Of a stretch of 64,000 nucleotides of DNA, positions 10,189 to 22,917 are shown in pieces. The stretch covers positions 1,736,001 through 1,800,000 of the forward strand of contig JANFAH010000002.1 of assembly GCA_024663395.1 (NCBI GenBank), written 5' to 3'. This stretch comes from Pisolithus tinctorius. Taxonomy: Eukaryota > Basidiomycota > Agaricomycetes > Boletales > Pisolithaceae. The notes under the pieces are model-generated. The model was given only the letters and a program-made list of their open reading frames with translations. It had not been told where the DNA came from and did not search any database. Every line of letters begins with the position of its first letter. Positions within the stretch are counted from its first letter, which is position 1. Position numbers and translations under genes: made by a program.

Positions 10189-11749
10189 ATAGCCATGGCA
10201 TTATGACATCTGGTATCGACATCCACGTTGTCCCGCCGTTTACTTTTTGTTTTCCTTCGTCCGATCACGTCTTGTAGGAATGCATGCATATATGTATATG
10301 TCCAGTGAATCCCAGTTTGACTGGACGTGTTCGCGTCGTCGTTGGCAGGATTGGCGGGCAGACCTGAAACTGACGGCCTAACGGGGACGGCTACGGAGTA
10401 CACGAATTCTGCATTGTAATGAAATATTGCAGGTGGACCCATAAATACATACGAACCGAATGCTGTAAGGGGCCCTTTTTGACCATTGGAGTGCAAGTTG
10501 GCAATGACACAAGTAATGAAGGTGATTTATTATGTTGGTAAATACATAGCACTCCAGATGCTCCTGGATGCAGCAAAGGGGCACATGTGATTTATATTAC
10601 ATAGTGCATGTATGGAGTCAGAGTCAAACTCAGTTTTACAGATTTATGGAAAGGTGGGAACAGTGTGTTAAAAGTCAACAAAGGCTATGATCCCATTCCT
10701 CTCTGAGCTTTAAGTTGGGTGGAAGATGACATATCTGTTTGAAGGCATCAGATATAGTTTTGTGTTCAGGTAGAGAATGGCATACATTCTGTGGGGTTGT
10801 TTCTAAGTAGGGACAGACTAATAAGAGAAGATACTCAGGCTTCTATTTGGAGAAGACTGAGGTGCATGAAGGAAAAAACAATGTGCTGAAATGACTGTGC
10901 TCATGTAAGATATTACTGGTGTAAGAAATGTAACTAATGTGCATCAACAATATGAACAGTTGTGGATGACATAGAGGATTGTGGGATGCATAATGAGGAA
11001 GAACTGCAGAAATGTCCTCCCAGTGTCCAGATGGTGTCAATGGTGCCCAAGTGGTGGAATGTTGCAAAGGGTAGGGACTGTTGAGACACATCCCCTGCCA
11101 CTACTTGCTATGCAACACCACCTTGTGAAAGGTTGCAATAGATCTCATGTCCTTTGTACTCAAGAATGGGTAATGTTCCACAACCTCTTGAAGTGAACTA
11201 GCACAACACACCAATGATGTCACTGTAGACTGCAACAACACATTGTGCTGCAATGTAACACACTCAAAGGCATACTCCTGTCATATACACTCACAACTGA
11301 GAGCTCTACCATCACTGACACCAGTGAGGTCCACATATAAGCAACAAATGCCACTGTCCATGTCACACAAGTCCAATTGTGTGGCTCAAAGTCATCTGAC
11401 TGATGTTCAAAGGTGTGATGAATGCAATACCCCAAAGAAATGACCACCCCCAAAAGGCACAAGAACCCACATAACTGGAACAGTTGGTCCAGCATGATCA
11501 TTGCTCACAAAGAGTTTGGATACCTGGGCCTGATGGCATCCAGGAATATCTTCCTAATGTTGCCTACCACTGGGGTGAATCTCAACTTGGGAGCATACTA
11601 TTCTTTGGATTAGTATACATGCATGTTGATTGCTCATGATGTTCATCTGCAGTGCAAGGCTCCACAAGAGAGGGCCAAGTACATTTGAGACTGCCCTGAG
11701 ATGGTGTGCCATCATTGAAAGGCCACATTGTGAGCTAGGCATTCAATTC
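10189..11749. other. CpG-depleted intergenic DNA, no supported gene
   Basis: The first 270 bases still contain CpG and probably hold the 3' end of the TPR-HET transcript. From about 10,460 I see no CpG until about 12,555. Short open frames on both strands do not resemble known proteins. This is probably old, methylation-decayed repeat DNA of unidentified type. Confidence 0.5.
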
Positions 11750-13173
11750 ACCAGATTTATATTTGCATGTACTCCTATGTATGACAAGATGAAGAAGGAA
11801 AAAAAGGCAAGTGAAAGGCCATATTTGCACAAGGAAAATGTGCATCCCAGTATTGATCAAAGTGTGAGAACAAGGTACATGAAGTAATGCATGAATTGGA
11901 GTGACCAAGTGGGTGTCAACACCAGATCAGTGTGAGCACCTGTCCTTTACATGTATGGAAACATAAAAGTATAAATATGCACAATATAGAAATGGGAAAC
12001 AACACATAAAAACAAAATAACATACATAGTCAGAAGTAGGAAGGATGTGCATGGAGGGCATATAGCTAGTCATGCAATTGGCTGGCCTTGAGCACCATGA
12101 GAGCAAAACTATGCATGCAGAATTTAAGTCAGAGGATAAGGAAAAGCCACTGTAGTGATGGCATCCTCACTGGTTTTGCTCACTAGGTACAAACCCCAGG
12201 AGTAAACAGACAATTGCACAGAAATGGTGCAAAGGCACCCCTCCACCTCTGCAGGAGATGTTTTGAGTGTTACAGTGAGAGATTGTAGGGCTTGACCATT
12301 GCTGGTAGGAGGTGTGTTGGTGGTAGATTTCATAGGGGGTGCAATGATTGAGTATAAGTCAGCAAAAGAATTTGCCATAGTGTTTGGAAGCAGCAACCAT
12401 TTGGTTGGCTTGTCCTGTGCATTGAAAGGGATTGCTTGCCACCCTCTTCAGCAGAATGGCTGTGGTATCTGCAAAAGGATTCTGATTACCATCTGCATGT
12501 TCCAGATGATCTGTGTGCAGGACTTTCATATTTTGCTGGTGGTGCAGATCTGACCCGGTTGCTACAGGGGTCACCTTTTCCTTGCACAATGTGGTCGGTG
12601 ACATACATATTTCCTGATAGTCATGACCCCCTCAACAAGAAAGGGTCTCTCTGGACAATTTACCCATCCCATGAGAAAGACCCTATTGGCACATCAATGT
12701 CCATGATGGAGGTGGTTTCATGATCTTGGCATAAAACAGCACATAAAAATGAAATAACATGACAGGGGTGGTGCAACATGACAATGAGAGAAGGTGATAT
12801 TGGAACATAAAGTGCCACTGTTTGTTGGTACTTAGGTGCGATGCTAGTGTGCTTACATAAGCACAAAAAGCGCACATACTTGTAGTATTTCCTACTAGTA
12901 TTCCCTCAGTAGTTTGTTCACTACTGAGGGTAAGCCTGTTCATATTATGAGTATTCTACTATACTGACATCCTGTAGTAGCCTACAGGTACAGTAATACA
13001 CTCAGTAGTTTGTTCACTACTGAGGTAGCCTACAGATATTTCTACAGGTGATATGTGGAAGGATTGATGAGTATATTGAAAGGATCCCAACACAGAAGGG
13101 AGAGAATTGCTACTCAGAAGAGTCAAAAAGAAGGCCAATGCTGGGTCACTATTATGCAACACTTCACTGTGAT
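11750..13173 (+). repeat. Dispersed unit, copy C (CpG-depleted)
   Basis: This matches copy B over 11750-12030 and copies A and B from about 12030 on. Most differences from copy A are CG to TG or CA. For example, in the 38 bases starting GGCATCCTC (copy A about 132-170) all five CpGs are changed and nothing else differs. The shared frame is destroyed, for instance by CGA to TGA in the conserved RDCRAR segment. A 245-bp insertion (12801-13045) interrupts it. The match to copy A ends at 13173, opposite the start codon of the 849-1208 ORF. Confidence 0.75.
12801..13045. mobile_element. 245-bp hairpin-rich MITE-like insertion
   Basis: Comparison with copy A shows an insertion flanked by direct repeats AGGTGATAT at 12792-12800 and 13046-13054, an 8-9 bp target duplication. 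Inside are a perfect hairpin at 12903-12930 (CCCTCAGTAG, 8-base loop, CTACTGAGGG), a second one at 13001-13024 (CTCAGTAG, same loop, CTACTGAG) and CCTGTAG/CTACAGG at 12971-12988. There is no coding capacity. An 8-bp duplication would suit hAT-type transposition, but terminal inverted repeats are not convincing. Two CpGs survive near its left end. Confidence 0.65.
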
Positions 13174-13799
13174 GACACAATGCAGTTAACAGAGTTTAGA
13201 CCAGGTTCAAAGGTTGTCAAAAATGTGAAGATTAAATTTGAAGTTTTGATTGACATTGGTGTGATGGCAAGACTTGAAGTGTTGTTGATAGGAAAAATAT
13301 TGGCTAAAACTTCAAATACTTACAAATGTGTGGCTGTGTTCTGAATGTCAGTCTAAATAAGATGTATGGTCTCCAAAACAATGAATGTGCAAACATGAAG
13401 TGTTGCCTTCAAGTAGAAAATCTGCTCATATGTGAAGTTTTGCTGTTGCCTAAATGACAGCCTATATTTACAATATTGCTGAACAAAAAGACCATTGATT
13501 TTTGTTGAAGTTTAAAAACAAAAAAAAACCATGTGTGCAATCTTGAAGTATAATCTGCAGATGATACTGATTGCCTGATGATCACCTGATGATTGCCCAG
13601 TCATTGGTCATCCATTGCACAAAAAGTGTTGGTCTGGCACCCAGAGTATGCTAAGTCTATCTGGGCCATCAGACCTCAGGTCCTTTGTACAATGCATGTA
13701 TTTTTGTACTACAAGTTACAATGATGATGACAACCTGCACAAAAAATATACATATATTTAGTCCTGCAGGAGCCCAGTGTGAGCAAACATGTATGCAAG
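13174..13799. other. AT-rich, CpG-free DNA, no supported gene
   Basis: Between copy C and the C-terminal piece of the Tnp2-type gene. One end of the Tnp2-type transposon should lie in this stretch, but I could not identify its terminal repeat. No open frame of interest. Confidence 0.4.
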
Positions 13800-14054
13800 A
13801 GAATATCACAATGATCTCACCCTGCACAGAGAAAGAGCAACTGCAGTGTCACTTGAGATAGCCCAGTGTGCATAATGACCAGACACCCAGGAGCATCTTA
13901 TGCTTTCCAAGGTCTTTTTGAGCATGGAGGAGTACAGTTTGGCTGGGAAGTGAGGGTACTGAGCAAATGGATCCATGCTCTCCCTCTTCCCCACAGTCAG
14001 CAGATGCTGCATTTGGACTGCAAAGATGAGAGAGTCTCCAGACTGATATATATA

Positions 14055-15579
14055 CAGTGGCTCAAAAAACTGTCCACATGTTTGTATGTTTTACATTAGT
14101 TATGACTAAACACAATTACCCCTAACCCTAGCCCTAAACCATGAGTGTATGAAATAAGGTACTTACTCTTGGCTTGCTATTGGTCCATGAATCAAGTGAT
14201 TTGGATAGGAATTGATAGAATAGCAGCCATTTGAAAATGACATGTCATGTGGACAGTTTTTTGACATTTAACAAAGTTTAAAATGCTGTGAGGTGCTTAC
14301 TAATGCTTACATGGTATATCACATGGTCTATTTGATGATTGGTCATCATACAAACAATGCCAAACAATGAATTGGGACCATCAAGGCTCCCTCTTCTACC
14401 CCAACTCATGAAACCATCCTCCTGGTCCATCTGGGCCATTTCCTCAGAGTAATCCCCATAAATATTGGTGCCCACTACAGTAATGTCATCAGGGTATATG
14501 TCCAACACAATCAAACCCTCAAAAAATCTGCTTTCAGTCATCCCTGTGCTGTTTCCCCCACCCATACCTGACATGTTCTGCAACCAATCAGTAATGAGAA
14601 TGCTGGAAATGCCATGGAGGTCAATCCAGCACATCAGCAAATGATGAACAAACAAAACACCTTTTAACCAGTGCATTTTCACCACAGTGCAACTAGTTTC
14701 AATGCTGGGATGAGACAAAACATTCTTGTGCACTTCAGGTGGCATGGGAAGCATGGCTAGACTGTGCTCTCAGCTGACCATGGATGACTGAGAATGGGTG
14801 ATTTGGTTATATAAGACCATAGGTAATACTCAGGGCTAGATGGAGTGATGGAATCTCCCTCCTAATAGTTCAGTGGACTATCCCCCCCAGGGCACCTGGA
14901 CTGTAATGAAGAGTTTTAGTCCACCCTAGCCCTCAACCCAGCACCCCTGAGGTGGAAACCCACCAGATAAGAGGTGATTGGATTGTTGGTCATGTTTTAC
15001 AGTGCCAGATTAACCATCATGGCTTTTTCAGCATTCTCAGTACTGATTGGTTGCAGAACATGTCAGGTATGGGTGGGGGAAACAGCACAGGGATGACTGA
15101 AAGCAGATTTTTTGAGGGTTTGATTGTGTTGGACATATACCCTGATGACATTACTGTAGTGGGCACCAATATTTATGGGGATTACTCTGAGGAAATGGCC
15201 CAGATGGACCAGGAGGATGGTTTCATGAGTTGGGGTAGAAGAGGGAGCCTTGATGGTCCCAATTCATTGTTTGGCATTGTTTGTATGATGACCAATCATC
15301 AAATAGACCATGTGATATACCATGTAAGCATTAGTAAGCACCTCACAGCATTTTAAACTTTGTTAAATGTCAAAAAACTGTCCACATGACATGTCATTTT
15401 CAAATGGCTGCTATTCTATCAATTCCTATCCAAATCACTTGATTCATGGACCAATAGCAAGCCAAGAGTAAGTACCTTATTTCATACACTCATGGTTTAG
15501 GGCTAGGGTTAGGGGTAATTGTGTTTAGTCATAACTAATGTAAAACATACAAACATGTGGACAGTTTTTTGAGCCACTG
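14055..15579. mobile_element. Tc1/mariner-type foldback element with about 600-bp inverted arms
   Basis: The element begins CAGTGGCTCAAAAAACTGTC and ends with its reverse complement, and is flanked by TA at 14053-14054 and 15580-15581. The inverted arms run about 14055-14650 and 14985-15579, around a centre of about 335 bp. The arms are nearly identical: a 117-codon frame containing DWLQNMSGMGGGNSTGMTES is repeated in mirror image (14278-14754 minus, 14952-15356 plus). The TA duplication and CAGTGG ends suit Tc1/mariner mobilisation. I see no DDE transposase in it, so it is probably non-autonomous. It sits inside the Tnp2-type gene. Confidence 0.8.
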
Positions 15580-16958
15580 TACTTGATGCTTCTGGAAACA
15601 GGGGGGAAAGATTGGTTTCCACTAGGATAGAAAAGGATGAGCAAGTTCTCAACATGAGATGATGATCTGCTGTAGTAAACCCCCATACTGTGTTTCACAT
15701 TGGCATGCAATACTACTTTTTGCTGCCCAACCAACTCCCACAGATCATGGGGCACATTCATTGTCCCCCAGGTTATTGGCTTGAGGAGAAATGAGGCCAT
15801 CAGTATTGAAGTCACAGGCATCATCTTGTTGATATGCCTGATTGAGCAGGATCTTGCATTCATGGATGGTGGGTGGGCAATCTGTATGAGATATCCACAC
15901 ACAGAGTCATGCACCTTTGAGATATGAATGGAGCATTGTGCTTTCAATTTCCCCTGAAAGCTGCACATTGCTTAGTCTTCAGCATTGGTAGATGATGACA
16001 GAAAAACCAGACTCACCAGTTTTATGGTTAGTGGGAAAGCATTGAAGTATTCCAATGAGCCACTTGAAGGGGAGTGTCCACCACAAGTGGACTAGCCCAA
16101 AAAGCAGAAGGTAGTCATGGATATGGAATGCCATATGATGATTCAGTCATAAACTAAAGGTAGGGTGGATCTGCTTCAAACCTCCAATGTAGCAGGCTAT
16201 GCATGAGTGATATGCAGATGCTCTTTTGGTATTCATCATTCATGCACAGGCCAGGTATACTGATGAGACAAGGTCCATTGTATGGTCAAGAGCTATTTTA
16301 GCATTTGGACTCACATTGCTGATCCCTCAGATGCTGATCAGAGCAATTGGTATATAGACTGTGATAAGTGACTGCCACTCATCAGCCTTGATCATGCCTG
16401 CAGATGCATCACCAAAATTTGTCAGGACTGAGCCAAGCCAAGAAGCTCTTGAGGTGTCTTGAATGATGTCTTGTATTCTTGCAAGAACCTCACTTGTGTT
16501 GAGCTTAGGTTGATGTTCTGCAGAGAGGGGCTTCTGAGAGTGCTAGCAATTTCTCAGTAACAAGGTTGTAAAGTACTACATGTACTTACCCACTGTACAA
16601 GTGCTTTCATGTAATCAACCTTGTACAATCTCATTCACTTTGCTGGCATACAGTCTAAGGTCTTGCAGACATATGTCACAAAAAAGTTAAGCACCATAAC
16701 AATCCTGGCAGCTTGTCATGTGACTGAGATGCCTAATTCAATGGTATACCAATGGTAATGTAATGATGTCTTAGACTGACTTATTATGTTAATGCCACAA
16801 CAATACTCCATTAGGTATTAGAATGCACACCTTAAGCCCAATGAATCATTGTGAGTGCATATCACATGATTGCTATTGATTAGATTCAACCATCAATTAC
16901 ATAATATTACTGGTTGTGACACTGAGACCTCATTCTCTTCACCTGTGTCCTCTCCACC

Positions 16959-19900
16959 ATGCCACCCCATCGAAACTACCAGCGATCAAAAGAATCTTCT
17001 ACTAAGCAACCTTGCAGGTACTGTGGGAACCTCTACCTGCTGCAAGGGATCAAAAGGCATGAAGGAAGCTGTGTGAAGGAGCTCCAGAACCATGAAGAAT
17101 GGGTCAAACACAATAAGGCATACATACAGGATGTTCATCAGGGTGAAGTGATCATTTTTATGAAATCCTCTCAACTGCCTGTTAGCTTACAATGGTTGCC
17201 TACTAGCCAATATTGCTAAGGAAGCAGCCACTGCAACATCCTCATCATCAGTGCACCCTTGCATTGCTGGGTCTTTGGGTCCTGACTCTGCCATAGCTAT
17301 GATACCAGCACCACTCAGACAGCCATCAGTAACAGTAGGCCCTTCATGATTTATTCCTGGTATGTAAAACACTAGTATGGCTCTTGCTGATGCTTACATG
17401 TTACTGGACAGGATCACCGACTAGTTTTGCTCCTGATGAAGATGACATGTTGATGGGCATGGCAGACCCTTGTGGTAGGGGTATGTCAGACTCAGGTGGG
17501 TTCAGAGCATATGTGTCATCAGCTGGCATTTGAACTAATCTTTTGTTGCCTATATGATTATAGACTCTGATGTGTCAATAACAGCCCATGTGATGGGTCG
17601 CTTGGTGAACTCCACTGCACCAGATGCTGCAAATGTCCATCCTCCTGACTTCAAGACCAAATTTCATCCCTGTAGTAAGTGCCCAACCCTTTTCCAATCC
17701 ACTGAAGAGTTCAGCAAGCAAAACCTCGAATGCATGCCCCCAGACTGTGAGCCCTGGTGCCCTTTTGCCTCAGAGGGTGATTGCATCTTTGCCTTGATTG
17801 CCATGGAAGCTGGGCTCAGCTCAAATCAAGTTGACTCCCTTCTCAAGTTGGTTCACTGTATAAGTCAAGGAACTGCAAGTGTCATGCTATGCAATGATGC
17901 TGGGCTACATACTGCTTTGGATAGAGCAGCAGTGCAGTTAACACTGGTAAACTCTTTGTTACTGGCATGCTTTTGATGTTTGGCTCACTTCCCAGTCATT
18001 TGTTAGTTCTCCAAGTTCGAAATTACTGCACCCTATAAGGGCAATGACGTGACATTCCCCATCCATATCCACCCTCTGTGGGACTGGGCCCTCAACCTCT
18101 TGCAAAATTCCTCCCTTGCACCACACTTCATCTGGGATGGCCAACAGCTCTTCAAACATGATGGTGAGAGATATGAGTGCTTCTACATGGAACCTTGGAC
18201 AGGTGATCATTGGTGGGATATTCAAGTACATTGTAATTAATGTTATCTCATACCACCATGCTTTGTAAATTTACTATCCACTTTTTTGTGTTGTGCCAAT
18301 AAAGTCATGGTTACCCAGTCATGTGGATAATGTGATCCCATTTGCATTTATAATTTATGCTGACAAGATGTGGCTATCATCCCATGGTACTGTCAAGGGT
18401 CACCCTGTCATAGCGCATTGTGTGAACCTCCCAGTTCATGTTCACAATGGTGAGCAATATGGTGGTGGCTGCATTGTTGGCTGGCTTCTGATTGTGAGTA
18501 CCATGCCTTTGTTTTTGAGCAATAGCAAATAGATCTAATGGGTTTTACAGGTTCCTGAGCTTGCAAAAGAAGAGGGGAAGACTGGCTATGCAAACTTCAA
18601 ACATGTCATCTGGCATACAGCATTTTTTCAGCTCCTCAAGAAGGTTGTGGAGCTCTCAAAGGTCAGTTATCTTCATGAATGCTACAACAAGGTTCTCCAC
18701 TGGCTCTTCCCACTTGTCCTTATCCTGTCTGCCAACTATGAAGAACTGTAGGTACTAACTTCTCTGTGACCCAGTTGTATTTACCAAGCCTTCCTAGCTG
18801 TGTGATGACCCTTATACAAGGCACAAAGTCCAAGTGCCCTTGCCCATTTTGTCTGGTCCCCTTGGAGCAGCTTTGGGATCTAAAGAAGACATATGAAATG
18901 CATACTACTGAGCAACACAAAAGAGTGCTGGCATTATTTGAAGAGAAGAAGATGGTTGGTGAGAAGAAATTGAAGTCCCTTGGGTTATGTCCTGTCAAGG
19001 TAGGTCTTTGACACATGTACTATGTTTACAACTGACAGAATGCATGATAGAACACTTTTTGGTCAGTAGAACATTCAGAGCCTGAACAGGCTGCCAGTTT
19101 TGAGCTGCTTCACTCCCTGCATGGTGGCATGGGAGGCAAGCACATCCATGGGGAACTCAGGATTGTTGTCAGTGAGCTTGGTCATGATTCCAAGACACGT
19201 TTAGAAGCACAGTAAGAATCTACTTAGTCTGTGGAATGGGCTAACTGTTGCGCAGAGTCTCTACCTTTCCCCATTGGCAAGGCCTCGCACATTTCAATAC
19301 AGTGATTCACATCATGTTTTCCAATGGAAATAAAATGCAGGATCTCACCAGGGTAAGTCAATTAGGACATGTTTAAATGTAGTTCAATGGCTAACAATCT
19401 CTCTGGTATAGCAATGTTTCTATGCCTCCCTCAACATTTTGATGCTGATGATGTCTTGAGTTGGGTATCAGTTACTTCGTATGATCAGTAGCTACCTGTG
19501 ACTCAATACCCTCATTGGACTTGATGTACACACTGAGAAGACTCTTGGTATGATCAAAGATGAACTTCTCATCTTCAGGGATGAGCTAAAGGTATTCTGT
19601 TCATCCAACCATTGATTATCATGTAATGATTTTCTATAACAGTTGTACTGATCCTTCATGTGTCATTTGGATGATACAGATCTGAAGGATAATTGGAACT
19701 TTCCGAAGGCACATCTCTGGAAGCACGTTACCCATGACATTTGAAGCAAAGGCATTGTTTGTACAGTAACTACAGTGCCTGGCCCAATGAGAACATGCAT
19801 GGCCCACTCAAAGACACATACCAGGATCGCTCAAATGGAAAGGATATTGCAGGGCAGGTATGATTTAAGTTCCTCTCACTTAGGCAATTGACTCATGATT

Positions 19901-20690
19901 TGTCACTCAGATTCTCCATGTTGACCACCACCGACTTGCAACCAAACTCATTCAGGCATGCATTGATGCAGAAAACAAGCATGTTAACAATGCTACCAAC
20001 AACAACAAGGACCACAACACAGTGCTCAAAGGGAATGCCAAGCTCAGTGCACCCCAGCAGACTCACTCTCTGATGTTGAGAACACTAACCAAAATGACTG
20101 GGCATTTGATGGATTCTGTCAGAAGCTAGAAACTTTCCTCAACACTTGCCTCCTGACTTATGGGTTCCCTCTTGACAAGTGGATACAATTACAAGGAACA
20201 CATACAGTACGTCCTCTCCCCTTTATATACAGACTTATCCACATTCCTCTGAAGATCCAGGAGTATCGATATTTGAAGGTCCAGTATGCTTCAATGGTGG
20301 ACTGGGAGGTCACTGTGAACTACCTCTGATGTAATCCAAGTTTCCATGGATGGCCATGATACAATTGCACCCTCATTCAGCTTTTGGAGACCAAGACTGC
20401 TTTCATTTGACTCATATTCATGTTCACTTGTAAGGTTGCAGTGTTTGAAGACACTTTTCAGTTTGCCCTTGTTCAGCCACTCACTGCCAGGACTGGAGTG
20501 TGCAGGTTGGACCAAGATCTTCGACTTGTTCGAGTCAAAGCTGTATCTCGTGCAGCATCAATATTCATTCCTGTGAAGTCGATCATTCGAGGCACATTGC
20601 TCTACCCAGATCTGAGCCACCATGGCAAGTTTTTGGTTGTTGAACACACTGATGGAGACATGTTCCTTCACATGAGGGAATGGATTTAGA
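16959..20690 (+). pseudogene. Plavaka-type transposase, decayed
   Basis: The product begins MPPHRNYQR with a zinc-finger-like CRYCGNLYLLQGIKRHEGSC. Later pieces carry the conserved order of agaricomycete Plavaka transposases: EPWCPFASEGDCIFALIAME (about 17750), HPLWDWALNLLQNSSLAPHF and YECFYMEPWTGDHWWDIQ (18070-18225), IIYADKMWLSSHGT and VNLPVHVHNGEQYGGG (18350-18480), then after an intron at 18494-18550 GKTGYANFKHVIWHTAFF. KCPCPFCLVPLEQLWDL follows near 18840, GGMGGKHIHGELRIVVSELG near 19120, NENMHGPLKD near 19790 and a C-terminal part RGTLLYPDLSHHGKFLVVEH near 20600. Stops and frame changes between the pieces exceed what introns explain. It would have cut and joined DNA at the element ends; it is now inactive. 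Confidence 0.82.
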
Positions 20691-21239
20691 CCCAGCCCCA
20701 AGTGTGGTTGCTAACTGAACAGCCTTCAAGTTCTGACTCTGATCAAATGCTGGCTGAAATACAAAGCAATACTTCAGGTAAGTGATCCTCATTGTCATGC
20801 ATTACTTCATTGAAACTGATGTAATTCTATACCATCATAGGGTCAGAGCAATTAGACAATCTTGGAGGGTTACTGTCAGAATGAACGTGGTCAGTTTGCA
20901 CTATACATTTCCATGTTCACCATGCTATTACCTCTTATTGCATTGTTGTATTTCTATAATATTACTGCTGATAAGGTTGCCAGGGAGTGACTGCATGGCA
21001 TTGCAATGATGGAAGAGTCAATGAAATGATGTCTAAAGTCATGCCACATGTTAGTGTCCTGAGTAAACACAATTCATCATCATCTCACTGATATGCTTTT
21101 TTACATCACCAAGTGGCTGTCTTCTTGGACTTGAGGTGGGCTTGCAAGCTTTTAAGAAGGTCTGCAAGTGTAAAACAGACCCAGGCTGAGTAGTGACACT
21201 CTTGTCCCCATTACCTTCCACTTGAATCATCTTCTGTTT

Positions 21240-22917
21240 TGCAGAATGCCTGAGGACTTCACACATGCACTTCATAGTGTCAATTCGGAATTTTCTGGAT
21301 CTGACTCATGTCCAGACTGCTCTGACTCCGAGGACAACACTTCTGATCTTGAGGAGCTTCAAGAATGGCATCAAATCATGCATGAACCACCTTGAGATGC
21401 TAGTGCTCCCAAGCTATGCATTGTATGTCACTTTCTTTTCATGTTCATTTAGTATTCTTACACTATGGCAACAGGCACTTGGCACTACTCAGTTGGCATA
21501 CTCAAAACTTCACATTGAGATGAAGAAGCTATGAACTGACTACAACAGTCTACTTTCCACTCTCCCACAGAACCACAAGAGAGCTGTGGAGAATAACCCA
21601 AACACAATATTGGACAATAACATTGCTGCCCAAGCAAAAAAGTATTGTTTCTTCTACCATTTCTGGGTCCCAAAGGATGTTTTCCTGCTCATGATTCCAC
21701 CACCTGGATACAATCTGAACAACCCTGCTCGTTGGAGTATGCCTGAATCAAAAATTATTGGCCTTAAGGTGGAACTTGATTCCATGCTACCTAGTGACCT
21801 CAAGGCCTGCACAACAACTTATAGCAACTTTGGCCATGTGGTAAGTGAACATTTACATCCCACAATTTGAATGCTAATGTTTATTGTGTCTAGTTTTCAA
21901 ATGTGGTTGGGGCTGAAAGACCCAACATCCTCAAGCCCATCAAGGATAACACACAGCAACTCTTTGTGCACTTGGGCCTTAGTGCTGATTTATTTGCAGC
22001 TGAGAATTCAAGGATTCTATGAGGGTCAAATGAGGATGTGAAAGCATTGCTGAAGATGCACCCAGGGAGTATTGGTACTCGCTACACCCCTCTCTCCCTG
22101 ATCCTCTTCCCTAAACCAGACGCTCTGGTGGCTAGGGACTTATTCAAATCCCAACTCCTAGTCAATGTAAGTTTTCTTCGCTACTCACAATTATACCTAC
22201 ATTAATTACTTCTGCAAGATCATTCATGTCATGGTGTTTGGCAAGGGCATCCTCACAGGCAAGCAAAGAGGTGGTCTGCAGGGACAAGGTCAGAAACTGG
22301 GGATATCTGGCACCTTGGCTGGTCTGATTGCCATCGCTGCAACCTTTGTAAGTCTCATGTCCCTATGTTCTTCTGGCCTGAATATTCTAACAGCCTTGGT
22401 ATAACAGGCGTGGTACTTACTATTGAGTGACTGTGAGCTTACTACCATTGGGGAAGAAAGCAGACTCAAGTGTCAGGACAACTTTGAGTATTTCATCAGA
22501 CTATTAAGTGACCCATTAAAATGAGAGTGGTCATTGGAAGTGATGGAATTCATCAATCAAGGCGTGTGGAACACTTCTAGTTGTGCCTCTACTAATACTG
22601 CACTGGATTCATCCAATGTTGATGCCTCTGTAGCTCCTACATGGGAGTCCAACATCTTATCACAATTGAACAGCCCCCAGTGGCCAACACCCCCTTCCCA
22701 CACACCCACTCCTGACTTGAGCTTCAACCCCAACCCTGCCTCCACTTCACATCACATGCCAGAAGCAGCCCAGGATTCTTTGGTTGTCATCTCTCAGACA
22801 AGCTCTGTCTCCTCAGCACTCTTGGTCGATGTCACAAATCTTTCACTTGGAGGTAGTCAAACATCTGTTCTACCATCCATGTCTGCTCATGGAAGGGAGT
22901 TTTCTGTCCAGGGATGA
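21240..22917 (+). pseudogene. Second gene of the Plavaka element, unknown function, multi-exon
   Basis: Protein-like sequence starts near 21250 with an acidic stretch (SGSDSCPDCSDSEDNTSDLE). It continues from 21586 through AVENNPNTILDNNIAAQAKK and FWVPKDVFLLMIPPPGYNL. Three introns join in phase: 21841-21893, 22167-22218 and 22348-22407, all GTAAGT to AG and 52-60 nt. Beyond them come VMVFGKGILTGKQRGGLQG and IAAIAATFAWYLLLSDCEL-like segments and a Pro/Ser-rich tail to 22917. The middle resembles a protein that recurs next to transposons in agaricomycetes, but I cannot name a catalogued family with certainty. Several in-frame TGA codons (for example after AAENSRIL at about 22020) mark it as broken. 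No catalytic motif is evident. Confidence 0.6.

Noticed and set aside
10843..11887. Several 60-90 codon ORFs in the CpG-free stretch
   Set aside because: Loss of CGA and other CpG codons changes stop frequency, and the products resemble nothing known.
14278..14754. 158-codon minus ORF taken as a transposase of the Tc1-type element
   Set aside because: No DDE or helix-turn-helix pattern, and the same stretch occurs in mirror image in the other arm. It is more likely non-coding terminal repeat sequence.
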